Assembly: GCF_002257645.1 (NCBI RefSeq) | Contig: NZ_NQMO01000001.1 | Span: forward strand, 310,001 to 374,000 | Direction of reading: 5' to 3' | Length of the DNA stretch: 64,000 nucleotides | DNA from: Paenibacillus sp. XY044 | Lineage (GTDB): Bacteria > Bacillota > Bacilli > Paenibacillales > Paenibacillaceae | Shown here: piece by piece, positions 44,164 through 51,833 of the stretch | Numbering within the stretch: the stretch's first letter is position 1 | Layout: each line of letters begins with the position of its first letter | Position numbers and translations under genes: made by a program | The notes under the pieces: generated by a model | Seen by the model: the letters and a program-made list of their open reading frames with translations, nothing else | Told to the model about the DNA's origin: nothing | The model's database searches: none

Positions 44164-45912
44164 TTGGAATATTGGAAAGCTTATTACCGGTTTGTTAAAC
44201 CTTATACCAAATGGATTATATGTACACTGATTATCGGCATGATCAAATTCGGCATCCCCTTGACGTTGCCGATGATTCTCAAATATGTAGTGGATGACCT
44301 GCTGCTTAACCCAAAAATGACGGTCTCGGAGCAGGTTACCCGACTGTTTCTCATTTTGGGGGGCTCGCTCTTCCTGTTTATCATCGTCCGGGGGCCGGTC
44401 GAATATCTCCGGCAGTATTTTGCCCAACTGATTACGAGCCGGATTTTGTTTGACATGCGAAACCGCTTATATGCGCACCTGCAGCGCCTGTCGCTCCGCT
44501 ACTACCAAAATACGAAGGTGGGCGAGGCGATTTCACGGTTTATCAACGACGTGGAGCAGACGAAAAATATCGTTGAAGTCGGCATGATGAACATTTGGCT
44601 GGATATGTTTTCGCTGCTGATTGTGCTGGTGCTGATGTTTTATCTGAACCCGGTGCTGACCCTGGTGTCCATCGCCATCCTGCCCCTGTATGGGATTGCG
44701 GTTAATGTGCTGTATAAGCGTCTCAAAAAGCTCACCAAGGACCGTTCCCAGGCGCTGGCCGGTATTCAGGCTTATTTGCATGAACGGATTCAGGGGATTT
44801 CCGTCATCCGGAGCTTTACCCTTGAACGCTTCGATCATAAGCAGTTTACGGGCATTAATCAGAACTTCCTGAACAAAGCGCTGGCGCAGACGAGGTGGAA
44901 CGCGCTGACGTTCTCGATCATCAACACGCTGACGGATATCGCGCCGCTGCTTGTGATCGGGTACGGCGGCTACCGGGTGATCCATCACGATTTGACCCTC
45001 GGTACGTTTGTCGCTTTCTTCGGCTACCTGGACAGGCTGTATGCGCCGCTCAAGCGGCTGATCAACTCCTCGTCAGTGCTGACGCAGGCTTCCGCCTCGC
45101 TGGAAAGAGTGATGGAGCTGCTGAAGGAGCCGTACGATATTGTAGATGCGCCGGACGCGAAGACCCTTCAAGGTCCGGTTCAGCGTGTTGCTTTTGACGG
45201 GGTATGGTTTAAATATAACGAGGGAAGCGACTGGGTGCTCAAGGATATCAGCCTCGATATCAAGCACGGTCAAACCGTCGCTTTCGTCGGCATGAGCGGG
45301 GGCGGCAAATCGAGTCTCATCTCGCTGATCCCGAGGTTTTATGACATTCAGCAGGGCAGCGTGTCCATTAACGGGCGGAATGTCCGGTCGTTGACCCTTG
45401 AAAGCCTGCGGGGCTCCATTGGCATGGTGCTGCAGGATAACTTCCTGTTCAGCGGGTCGGTTAAGGACAATATTCTGATCGGAAACCCAGATGCAAGCAT
45501 GGAAGAGATTCAAAAGGCGGCAGTTTCGGCCAACGCCCATGACTTCATTATGAATCTGCCGGAAGGCTATGATACGGAAGTCGGGGAACGAGGGGTCAAG
45601 CTCTCCGGGGGGCAGAAGCAGCGCCTGGCCATTGCCCGCGTATTTTTGAAAAATCCGGAAATATTAGTGTTGGACGAGGCGACTTCCGCGCTTGACCTGG
45701 AGTCCGAGCATCTCATTCAGCAGGCGCTGCAATCCCTGTCTTCGAACCGGACGACGCTGATCGTCGCCCACCGGCTCTCCACGATTACCCACGCGGACCA
45801 AATTGTCGTGATGGAGCACGGGATGATCACGGAACAGGGGACGCATGCCGAGCTGATGGCATTGGACGGAAGCTATGCGCGGCTGTACAATGTGCAGCAC
45901 TTGGAAGTATAA
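44164..45912 (+). CDS. ABC exporter (fused permease-ATPase, homodimer type)
   Basis: 582 residues: six-helix exporter domain (about 10-310) and ABC ATPase (about 335-570) with Walker A GMSGGGKSS, signature LSGGQKQR and Walker B ILVLDEAT with the catalytic glutamate, so one subunit type is enough. The closest B. subtilis style is YgaD. TTG 44164 follows AAAGGAGAGG. It is a single gene without partner, and its substrate (drug or lipid) cannot be told. A hairpin and a terminator follow in the convergent region with DUF441. Confidence 0.87.
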   Translation: MEYWKAYYRFVKPYTKWIICTLIIGMIKFGIPLTLPMILKYVVDDLLLNPKMTVSEQVTRLFLILGGSLFLFIIVRGPVEYLRQYFAQLITSRILFDMRNRLYAHLQRLSLRYYQNTKVGEAISRFINDVEQTKNIVEVGMMNIWLDMFSLLIVLVLMFYLNPVLTLVSIAILPLYGIAVNVLYKRLKKLTKDRSQALAGIQAYLHERIQGISVIRSFTLERFDHKQFTGINQNFLNKALAQTRWNALTFSIINTLTDIAPLLVIGYGGYRVIHHDLTLGTFVAFFGYLDRLYAPLKRLINSSSVLTQASASLERVMELLKEPYDIVDAPDAKTLQGPVQRVAFDGVWFKYNEGSDWVLKDISLDIKHGQTVAFVGMSGGGKSSLISLIPRFYDIQQGSVSINGRNVRSLTLESLRGSIGMVLQDNFLFSGSVKDNILIGNPDASMEEIQKAAVSANAHDFIMNLPEGYDTEVGERGVKLSGGQKQRLAIARVFLKNPEILVLDEATSALDLESEHLIQQALQSLSSNRTTLIVAHRLSTITHADQIVVMEHGMITEQGTHAELMALDGSYARLYNVQHLEV

Positions 45913-46077
45913 GGGGAATATTGAACGAGACGATCATGGCATTTCTCGCGTTATGGATCAGCCCATTTTTAAGAGCCTACCGCAGAGGGCGTAGTCCCCG
46001 TTTTTCCGGCATCGGGCGTTCAATGTGATAAAAAAAGAAACCCGCGTCTCAAAGAGACCGGGTTTCTCAACATTCTA

Positions 46078-46107
46078 AAGAGGCGCCGACAGAGGGCGCC
46101 TCTTTTT
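46078..46107. terminator. Terminator between convergent ABC and DUF441 genes
   Basis: AGAGGCGCC/GGGCGCCTCT stem with TTTTTT. Just upstream (46028-46060) is a second hairpin, GAAACCC-CGTCTC / GAGAC-GGGTTTC, lacking a T tract. Confidence 0.85.
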
Positions 46108-46574
46108 TAACTTTTGCCGATCAGCAGGGACAGAAGCCCCGCTGCGATCAACGGCCCAACCGGAACGCCCTTGAACAAGGCAACGCCGAGTACCGTTCCG
46201 ACGAGCAGCCCGGCAACGATGGTCGGATTGGCCGACATCAGGGAGGCACCGCGGCCGCCGAGATAGGCGACCAGCATCCCGATCGCGATCGCCAGCAGGG
46301 ACTTCCAGTTCAGAAAGGAGCTTCCGAGCATTTCCAGACTCATTTTTCCGCTGGCCACCGGTGTCATGACGCCGATGGTAAGAATGATGATACCCAGCGT
46401 GAGGCCGTATTTCTCCAGCCAGGGAAATGCCTGCTGCAGATGCAGCACCCGCATAAGCAGAAGAACGATCATCGCCACGGTAATGGTCGTGTTGCTGCTG
46501 ATAATGCCGAGTGCGGCGAGAACCAACAGGATCAGTGATGTGAAATCCGTACGGAACATCTCCTTTCTTTTCAC
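46107..46574 (-). CDS. DUF441 membrane protein (YtwI type)
   Basis: 155 residues with four or five membrane segments ([70 protein letters not shown]) and the family ending [20 protein letters not shown]. Function is unknown in the family. GTG 46574 is preceded by AAAAAGAG; the in-frame ATG six codons later sits too close to AAGGAG to be used easily. It is transcribed after ypdA in the same direction with a 129-base gap. Confidence 0.85.
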   Translation of the reverse strand: MKRKEMFRTDFTSLILLVLAALGIISSNTTITVAMIVLLLMRVLHLQQAFPWLEKYGLTLGIIILTIGVMTPVASGKMSLEMLGSSFLNWKSLLAIAIGMLVAYLGGRGASLMSANPTIVAGLLVGTVLGVALFKGVPVGPLIAAGLLSLLIGKS

Positions 46575-46703
46575 TCTTTTTGTACCCGAAAATACCGCCG
46601 TTTATTTCATGTGTATGACTTCGGATTCCGCCTATTGTTTGTCTCCAGTTAAATTGATCATTTATAGCAGTCTGCCATCCGAGCGATTTCGGCCATATAC
46701 TTT

Positions 46704-47690
46704 TTATTTTGACGCACGAACAGCTGCGATATGCTCGGCGATCAGGCCGCCGTGCTTACGGCCGGTTTCGATAAAGACCTCGTTCGCATTGCGGCCGGAC
46801 GCGATAACGCCTGCCACGTAGAGTCCGGGCACGTTACTCTCCATCGTTTCCGGATTAAACAGCGGTTTTTCCATATCCCCATCCAGCTCGACGCCGCAGG
46901 AAGCCAGCAGCTTCCGGTCCGGCCGGAATCCGGTTAAAGCGAGCACAAAATCGTTATCGATTTCGGCCGTATGCCCCTCTTTATCCTGGATGATAATGGA
47001 CGACCCCCGTATTTCGGTGACCTTGGATTGTACATGAACCTGTATTTTTCCTTTATTCACCATTGCTTCAAACACCGGGCGCACCCACGGCTTGATGTTC
47101 TCGGAAACTTCTTCGCCCCGGTAGACCATATTGATGTTCGCTCCTACGCGAATCAATTCCATGGCCGCGTCAACCGCCGAGTTGCTGCCGCCGATGATCG
47201 CCACGTTCATCCCCGTATAGGGGTGGGGTTCACGGAAGTAATGCGTTACTTTATCCAGATCTTCTCCTGGAATGCCAATATAGTTCGGGTGATCGAAATA
47301 ACCGGTGGAAATCACGACGTTTCTGGCTTCATATTGGTGCTTCTGTCCGCCCCGGTCAACGGTATGTACCACAAAGGATTGATCCGGCTGCCGCTCCACG
47401 GACAGCGCTTCTTCATATTGGGAGATGGACAAATGGTAATGATCCGCTACCTTGCGGTAGTAGGACAGGGCCTCGTACCGAAAAGGCTTGTCGTTCGGAG
47501 AAGGGAACGGTACATCACCGATCTCCAGCAGCTCCGCCGTACTGAAGAACTGCATGTGAGTAGGGTACAGGTAAATGGAATGGACCAGGCAGTGCTTCTC
47601 GATGATTTGCGTCGATAGTCCGCGGCGTCCGCATTCGATAGCGGCTGATAGTCCGCACGGACCGGCTCCGATAATAATGACGTCTTGCAT
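46704..47690 (-). CDS. ypdA: Bacillithiol-disulfide reductase YpdA
   Basis: 328-residue FAD/NADPH oxidoreductase that reduces bacillithiol disulfide, restoring the low-molecular-weight thiol of Bacillota. FAD-binding GAGPCGLS near the N-terminus, NADPH-binding GGSNSAVD in the middle and the C-terminal GLYVAGVIASGRNANEVFIE stretch identify it. The conserved cysteine in GAGPCG is the one proposed for catalysis. Ribosome site AGGAGGA. Presence of this gene supports a bacillithiol-using Bacillota. Confidence 0.9.
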   Translation of the reverse strand: MQDVIIIGAGPCGLSAAIECGRRGLSTQIIEKHCLVHSIYLYPTHMQFFSTAELLEIGDVPFPSPNDKPFRYEALSYYRKVADHYHLSISQYEEALSVERQPDQSFVVHTVDRGGQKHQYEARNVVISTGYFDHPNYIGIPGEDLDKVTHYFREPHPYTGMNVAIIGGSNSAVDAAMELIRVGANINMVYRGEEVSENIKPWVRPVFEAMVNKGKIQVHVQSKVTEIRGSSIIIQDKEGHTAEIDNDFVLALTGFRPDRKLLASCGVELDGDMEKPLFNPETMESNVPGLYVAGVIASGRNANEVFIETGRKHGGLIAEHIAAVRASK

Positions 47691-48063
47691 GTATTTCTCC
47701 TCCTCTGTCTATAAACCACTCACATTTAATCGTATCGCAAATTTTCGGTAAAAACCACTATGTACAACGGATAGAGATCCGTGCCAACCGGCTGGCGTCT
47801 GATTTTTTTAGGTGAATATGCTGTTTTCGAAGAGTGCCGTTGACAAATGTAGTTGATCAACATTATATTAGATATATATTAAATTAGATGTTTATTAAAT
47901 GGAAATGGAGTCATTTCGATGATTGGCCGGCTTGATGGCATGCGGTCATTCGCATTCTGAAGATCTCGGGGATGGCACGGATATTTTGCCCAACCTTTCA
48001 TGGGATTTATCAAAGCGGATCCGGCCGTTTATCGGAAGTACAATGAAGGGAGCTGACCTATGT
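47691..48063 (+). other. Intergenic region between ypdA and the DUF2087 gene
   Basis: Holds a good promoter with a palindrome in its spacer (47840-47869), an AT-rich stretch just after it, and an untranslated leader of about 190 bases with a 13-codon ORF (47920-47961) behind GGAG that I do not count as a gene. Confidence 0.55.
47840..47869 (+). promoter_or_regulatory. Promoter with palindromic operator before the DUF2087 gene
   Basis: TTGACA (47840-47845), 18-bp spacer, TATATT (47864-47869). The spacer contains the perfect 10-bp palindrome GTTGATCAAC (47852-47861), placed so that a bound repressor would block the polymerase. Confidence 0.6.
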
Positions 48064-48399
48064 ATGAGTCAGGCAAACGAAATGAGAAACGACGCTTCGA
48101 ATACGGCAAACGAAGCGATGAAGGCGGCGGTGCTGCGAAACTTTTTTGCGGCGGATGGCAGGTTGGTGCAAATTCCTGCTCAGTACAAGAAGAAACTGAT
48201 CGCCATGCAGCATCTGGTGGAGAAGCTTGAGCCGGGGTGCCGTTACGCCGAGAAGGAAATCAACTCGTTTATACACCAGTTTCATGAAGATTATGCGACC
48301 ATCCGGCGCGAGTTTATCATTCACCGGTATATGTCGCGGGACAATGACATTTATGAAATGAACCCCCGGGATCAGTGGACGAAGTGGGAGAACGTTTGA
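48064..48399 (+). CDS. DUF2087 domain protein
   Basis: 111 residues, mostly a DUF2087 domain (about 22-108): LRNFFAADGRLVQIPAQYKK, EKEINSFIHQFHEDYATIRR and a C-terminal RYMSRDNDIYEMN-type strand. In other bacteria this domain is often fused to ArsR- or MarR-like DNA-binding domains; here it stands alone. Function unknown. ATG 48064 follows AAGGGAG at 11 bases; a longer frame to 47923 has no family-like content. Its promoter has a palindromic operator candidate. Confidence 0.78.
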   Translation: MSQANEMRNDASNTANEAMKAAVLRNFFAADGRLVQIPAQYKKKLIAMQHLVEKLEPGCRYAEKEINSFIHQFHEDYATIRREFIIHRYMSRDNDIYEMNPRDQWTKWENV

Positions 48400-48419
48400 T
48401 CCCGGCCGGAGATCAGGGC

Positions 48420-48449
48420 TTGACATGATACAGGCTTTCCGTATATGAT
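48420..48449 (+). promoter_or_regulatory. Promoter of the 23-codon gene
   Basis: TTGACA (48420-48425), 18-bp spacer, TATGAT (48444-48449). It lies 34 bases before the small gene's ATG. Confidence 0.72.
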
Positions 48450-48482
48450 GGCAGCAAATGACAGGAAAGGAGACGATATAAA

Positions 48483-48554
48483 ATGATGAAGAGCATTGTA
48501 TGGAACTTGACCCCTTTAACATTTTATATATGGTCTCCTTTGACGGCTGGATAA
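48483..48554 (+). CDS. Small 23-residue peptide gene
   Basis: ATG 48483 follows AAAGGAGA at 10 bases and opens a frame of 23 codons: MMKSIVWNLTPLTFYIWSPL, then TAG, ending in TAA. The peptide is hydrophobic and aromatic with two Trp. It has its own promoter and a strong terminator 74 bases later, so it is a complete transcription unit. It could be a small membrane peptide, a leader peptide for the rsgA transcript, or a regulatory RNA with a spurious frame. I do not recognise it. Confidence 0.55.
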   Translation: MMKSIVWNLTPLTFYIWSPLTAG

Positions 48555-48627
48555 TCGATCGGATTTGACGAATCACGTCTGATCATTCGGCATTTCATCA
48601 GCAGGCATGGTTACATGTTTGCCGTTT

Positions 48628-48666
48628 AAGCCGCGGAGACCTACATGGGTTGCCGCGGCTTTTTTG
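48628..48666 (+). terminator. Terminator after the 23-codon gene
   Basis: AAGCCGCGG/CCGCGGCTT 9-bp stem with a 16-nt loop and TTTTTT. Confidence 0.82.
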
Positions 48667-48770
48667 CGTTCAGTAACGTTTCGGTATAGCATCAAGGACC
48701 TGATGTCTCTATACCTGATGTTTCTGTTTGCGTATGAAAGAGAAATGCCTCTGATTTATTCAGGAGTCAT

Positions 48771-48801
48771 GCCCCCGGAGCCTAAGCTTCGGGGGCTTTT
48801 T
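48771..48801 (+). terminator. Terminator-like hairpin just upstream of rsgA
   Basis: GCCCCCGGAG/CTTCGGGGGC 10-bp stem (one wobble) with a 6-nt loop and TTTTT, ending 33 bases before the GTPase start. Between it and the previous terminator is another hairpin (GGTATAG-CATCA / TGATG-CTATACC, 48683-48716). The layout suggests an attenuated leader. Confidence 0.75.
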
Positions 48802-48834
48802 GTCATTCATACACTAGTCTGGAGGGATTCGCAC

Positions 48835-49923
48835 TTGAATTTAGAGCATTATGGATGGAATACGGATTGGCAGCAGAAATGGCTGCAGAAAGATCGTAAA
48901 CAGCATGTTCCCGGCCGCATCGTCAGCGATTACGGTCAAATGTACCGGGTATGGACCGCAGCCGGGGAAGTATGGGGGGAAGTATCGGGCAAGCTGAAGC
49001 ATGAGCATCAGGACCGGAGCGAATTACCGGCCGTGGGCGACTGGGTGGAAATCCAGGTGCTGGATCAGGAGGAGCGGGTAATTATCCACGGCGTATTGGA
49101 GCGGAAGACCTGTATCTCCCGGCAGGCCGCCGGAGTCGCTACCGTCAATGAGCAGGTGATCGCCTCCAACGTCGATACGCTGTTCCTGGTCAGCTCGCTC
49201 AATGATGATTTTAACGTCAGGCGCATGGAACGATATTTGATCATGGCTTGGAACAGCGGTGTGAACCCCGTTATCCTGCTCAGCAAGGCCGATCTATGCC
49301 CGGATGCGGAGCTGAAGGTCGCCGAAATGGAAGGAGCTGCTCCAGGGGTGCCGGTTCACGCCATCAGCGCTCTGGAAAATATCGGACGGGACATCGTGTC
49401 CTCTTACCTGGGCGAAGGGATCACGCTGGCTCTGACGGGCTCATCGGGCTGCGGCAAATCGACCATCGTCAACTGGTTGTCTGAAGCCGATCAGCAGAAG
49501 ACCCAAGGCATCCGCGAAGATGACAGCCGCGGGCGCCATACGACGACGCACCGCCAGTTGTTCCTGCTGCCCCAAGGGGGGATCATGGCCGATACTCCCG
49601 GAATGCGGGAACTGCGGCTGTTTGAAGACGAAGGAGGGCTGGCCCAAGCGTTTTCCGACATTGAGGAAATCGGCGTCCGCTGCCGCTTTGCGGATTGCAA
49701 GCATGAAGGCGAAGCGGGATGCGCGGTCCGGGAAGCGGTGGAGGCTGGGGAATTGGAGGAACGGCGTCTGTTCAATTACCATAAAACGCAGCGGGAGCTG
49801 AAGTTTCAAGCGGTGAAAGAAGCACGAAGCAGGCGCAAGGCCGACCCGAAAGGGCGAGGATCCAAAAGCGGGGCTCCGCGCAAGTCATCGTCCTACTGGA
49901 CGAAGCAGCTGATGGATGAATAG
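48835..49923 (+). CDS. rsgA: RsgA-type ribosome small-subunit GTPase
   Basis: 362 residues, circularly permuted GTPase that helps 30S ribosome maturation. An N-terminal OB-fold (about 30-110) is followed by the G domain with the motifs in permuted order: LLSKAD (G4, about 145-150), GSSGCGKST (G1, 202-210) and DTPGMRE (G3). The C-terminal zinc site is CRFADCKHEGEAGCAV. It is longer than the B. subtilis YloQ (298 aa), and may be the second, longer type found in some Bacillota. TTG 48835 follows GGAGGG at 8 bases; the frame is open to 48607 but crosses the terminator hairpins. Confidence 0.88.
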   Translation: MNLEHYGWNTDWQQKWLQKDRKQHVPGRIVSDYGQMYRVWTAAGEVWGEVSGKLKHEHQDRSELPAVGDWVEIQVLDQEERVIIHGVLERKTCISRQAAGVATVNEQVIASNVDTLFLVSSLNDDFNVRRMERYLIMAWNSGVNPVILLSKADLCPDAELKVAEMEGAAPGVPVHAISALENIGRDIVSSYLGEGITLALTGSSGCGKSTIVNWLSEADQQKTQGIREDDSRGRHTTTHRQLFLLPQGGIMADTPGMRELRLFEDEGGLAQAFSDIEEIGVRCRFADCKHEGEAGCAVREAVEAGELEERRLFNYHKTQRELKFQAVKEARSRRKADPKGRGSKSGAPRKSSSYWTKQLMDE

Positions 49924-49924
49924 A

Positions 49925-49967
49925 AGCACAACAAACCACGATGGATGCCATCGTGGTTTGTTGTGCT
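49925..49967. terminator. Long perfect hairpin between rsgA and azoR
   Basis: 20-bp perfectly complementary arms (beginning AGCACAACAAACCACGATGG) around a 3-nt loop, directly after the rsgA stop. T-rich right arm, no long T tract. Probably a two-way terminator. Confidence 0.7.
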
Positions 49968-50016
49968 GGAGCTCGTTATTGTTCAGCTACAGTGCAAATG
50001 AATCTTGTAAGCAGGA

Positions 50017-50643
50017 TTAGAAGCTCTTGGCGGCTTCGGCGGCTTTGGCTACACCGGCTTCAACCAATGCGGCGGCTTGATCCGGAAGCTGGTTATGGCC
50101 TTCAACGATGATGGTCGTCACGTTCTGGATCCCGAACAGACCCAGGCTCCGCGATACGAAGTTTACGGCCATTTCGCTGGCAGCGGCAGGGCCTTCGGAA
50201 TAGATGCCGCCTCTAGCATTCAGGATAGCGACTTTTTTGTCGCCAGCCAGACCTACAGGGCCTTCCGGCGTATATCTAAAGGTTTTGCCGGCACGGTTCA
50301 GATAGTCCAGATACGAATGGAGCACGGCCGGAACGGTCATGTTCCACAGCGGAAACCCGAAGACGATCTTGTCGGCGGCAAGGAATTGGTCCAGATAACG
50401 GTCGGCGATGGCTGCCGCTTCCTGTTCTTCAGGAGTGGCCTCGATGCCGTTGGCTGTTTTGTACAGGCCGGTAATGGTCGTATGATCATAATAACGGGGC
50501 TGTTCAGCGAACAGGTCCAGCTCCACAATTTCGTCCTCCGGATGAGATGCTACATAAGAATCCTTGAAAGCATGATACAGCTTCACGCTGATCGCTTGGT
50601 CAATCGGACGGTTATTTGCCTTGATAAAAAGTACAGTAGACAT
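50017..50643 (-). CDS. azoR: FMN-dependent NADH-azoreductase
   Basis: 208-residue flavodoxin-like quinone/azo reductase. Family motifs are ADKIVFGFPLWNMTVPAVLH, SYLDYLNRAGKTFRYTPEG and LNARGGIYSEGPAAASEMAV. These enzymes reduce quinones and azo dyes by two electrons with NADH and FMN, protecting from electrophile stress. ATG 50643 has AAAGGAG upstream. In B. subtilis azoR1 is repressed by the thiol-sensor YodB; a matching inverted repeat lies upstream here (50677-50693). It is a single gene. Confidence 0.92.
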   Translation of the reverse strand: MSTVLFIKANNRPIDQAISVKLYHAFKDSYVASHPEDEIVELDLFAEQPRYYDHTTITGLYKTANGIEATPEEQEAAAIADRYLDQFLAADKIVFGFPLWNMTVPAVLHSYLDYLNRAGKTFRYTPEGPVGLAGDKKVAILNARGGIYSEGPAAASEMAVNFVSRSLGLFGIQNVTTIIVEGHNQLPDQAAALVEAGVAKAAEAAKSF

Positions 50644-50676
50644 GGTAAAACTCCTTTAAGTATAAAATAGTGACTA

Positions 50677-50693
50677 ACTATGATAAATATAGT
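50677..50693 (-). promoter_or_regulatory. YodB/HxlR-type operator candidate upstream of azoR
   Basis: ACTAT-N7-ATAGT perfect inverted repeat, 34 bases before the azoR start, matching the TACT-N7-AGTA style bound by YodB. A second overlapping inverted pair (ATAGT/ACTAT, at 50667-50681) lies next to it. Confidence 0.5.
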
Positions 50694-50852
50694 AAAAGAA
50701 AAAGTTTAAAAAGTCAAAAAAATTTTTTTGAACAGATGTTTTTGTCGAAAGATGACGAATGATTTTTTTATGTTAAAGCGCTTTCTTTACTGGTCATAAT
50801 GGGACTAGTCATTCCAATATATAATAGTAAGGAATAGGGAGGTGGGGAATGG

Positions 50853-51380
50853 ATGGGCTTTTATCATCTGTTTTGGGGATTTTTGTTTTTGTTTGATTTC
50901 CAAATCAACGGTTTTGACATTTTGCCCGACGTGATCGGCTATCTGCTGTTTTATGTTGGGCTCGCCAAGCTGAACCGGCGCTCCGAGCATTTTCTCAAAG
51001 CCGGGAACACGGCGGCCGTCCTGCTCGGCTTGTCCGCTCTTGCCCTGGTTCTGTCGCTCTTGCCCGGGGGTTCCGCCGTGATCGGCATTCCGCTTAACCT
51101 CGTTATCCTTCTTCTTAATTTGTACATGGTGTTTCATATTTGTCACGGAATAGGCGCACTGGCCAGCAGGAGAGGTTTATATCAGTTTCAAAACCGGGCT
51201 ATCGAGCGCTGGCGGTGGTATTTGCTGCTTATCCCGGCACTGTTTGTTGTCCTGCTTATCGCTGTCCTGCTGCCAGCAGCGGCGCTCATCCTCGGGCTTG
51301 TGCTGATTGTGGCGTCTTTTGTCATAAATGTTCTGATGATGTTGCTGATGAGGGAAGCCGAGCATCACCTGCGCCGATAG
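50853..51380 (+). CDS. Four- to five-helix membrane protein of unknown function
   Basis: 175 residues. N-terminal HLFWGFLFLFDFQINGFDIL and DVIGYLLFYVGLAKL are hydrophobic helices with conserved-looking acidic residues; further helices lie at about 50-68, 72-100, 125-145 and 147-168. It ends with charged REAEHHLRR. No family recognised, though proteins of this look (FDFQINGFDILPDVIGY) occur widely in Paenibacillus. The GGGAGGTG ribosome site precedes ATG 50849 and 50853; only the second is in this frame. A small hairpin (CAGGAAG-AAA-CTTCCTG, 51422-51438) follows. Confidence 0.72.
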   Translation: MGFYHLFWGFLFLFDFQINGFDILPDVIGYLLFYVGLAKLNRRSEHFLKAGNTAAVLLGLSALALVLSLLPGGSAVIGIPLNLVILLLNLYMVFHICHGIGALASRRGLYQFQNRAIERWRWYLLLIPALFVVLLIAVLLPAAALILGLVLIVASFVINVLMMLLMREAEHHLRR

Positions 51381-51477
51381 GCGCTGATTAAATGCCGAAA
51401 CGGCCGGGTATATATTCAAAACAGGAAGAAACTTCCTGATTTTATGGAAAAAAATTCATGACAAGGAGAGGATGGGC

Positions 51478-51615
51478 ATGTCCATTGACCGTTTTATTTT
51501 AAAAAAATTGGACTCCTGCCAAGAAGAACATACGCGCGCCAACCTAGTGCAGCTGTTCAAAATCCGCATCCAGAAAGCAGAAAGAGCAACCGGTTTCCAT
51601 ACGGGCAAACACTAG
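51478..51615 (+). CDS. Small 45-residue basic protein
   Basis: ATG 51478 follows AAGGAG at 9 bases. The frame reads MSIDRFILKKLDSCQEEHTR, then ANLVQLFKIRIQKAERATGF, then HTGKH, ending in TAG. It looks like a helical, charged soluble protein. No family recognised. It lies between two hairpins, 97 bases after the membrane protein, and could be its own unit. I rate it a plausible gene because of the ribosome site and balanced composition. Confidence 0.5.
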   Translation: MSIDRFILKKLDSCQEEHTRANLVQLFKIRIQKAERATGFHTGKH

Positions 51616-51715
51616 TACCTGACGATCAGGGGAGCCTTCACGGAATGCTGGTTTTCCATATCGAACTTTATCATGTTGAAAGGTCCCCCTGAAAATACCA
51701 GAATATGCTGCAATG

Positions 51716-51742
51716 AAAAAGCCCCACTTTGTGGGGTTGTTT
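51716..51742 (+). terminator. Small GC hairpin upstream of the second SLH gene
   Basis: AAAAAGCCCCAC-TTT-GTGGGGTTGTTTT. Its 6-bp stem is identical to those at 2458 and 37017. Confidence 0.6.
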
Positions 51743-51833
51743 TGTGTCCATATTCCCGCACGTGCAACCTTTTCTTCCACGCAGCCGTCATACAGATCAG
51801 ATTGGAAAATATTACGCATGGAGTGGATGCATC

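Noticed and set aside
47920..47961. 13-codon frame in the DUF2087 leader
   Set aside because: Too short and without a following attenuator hairpin.
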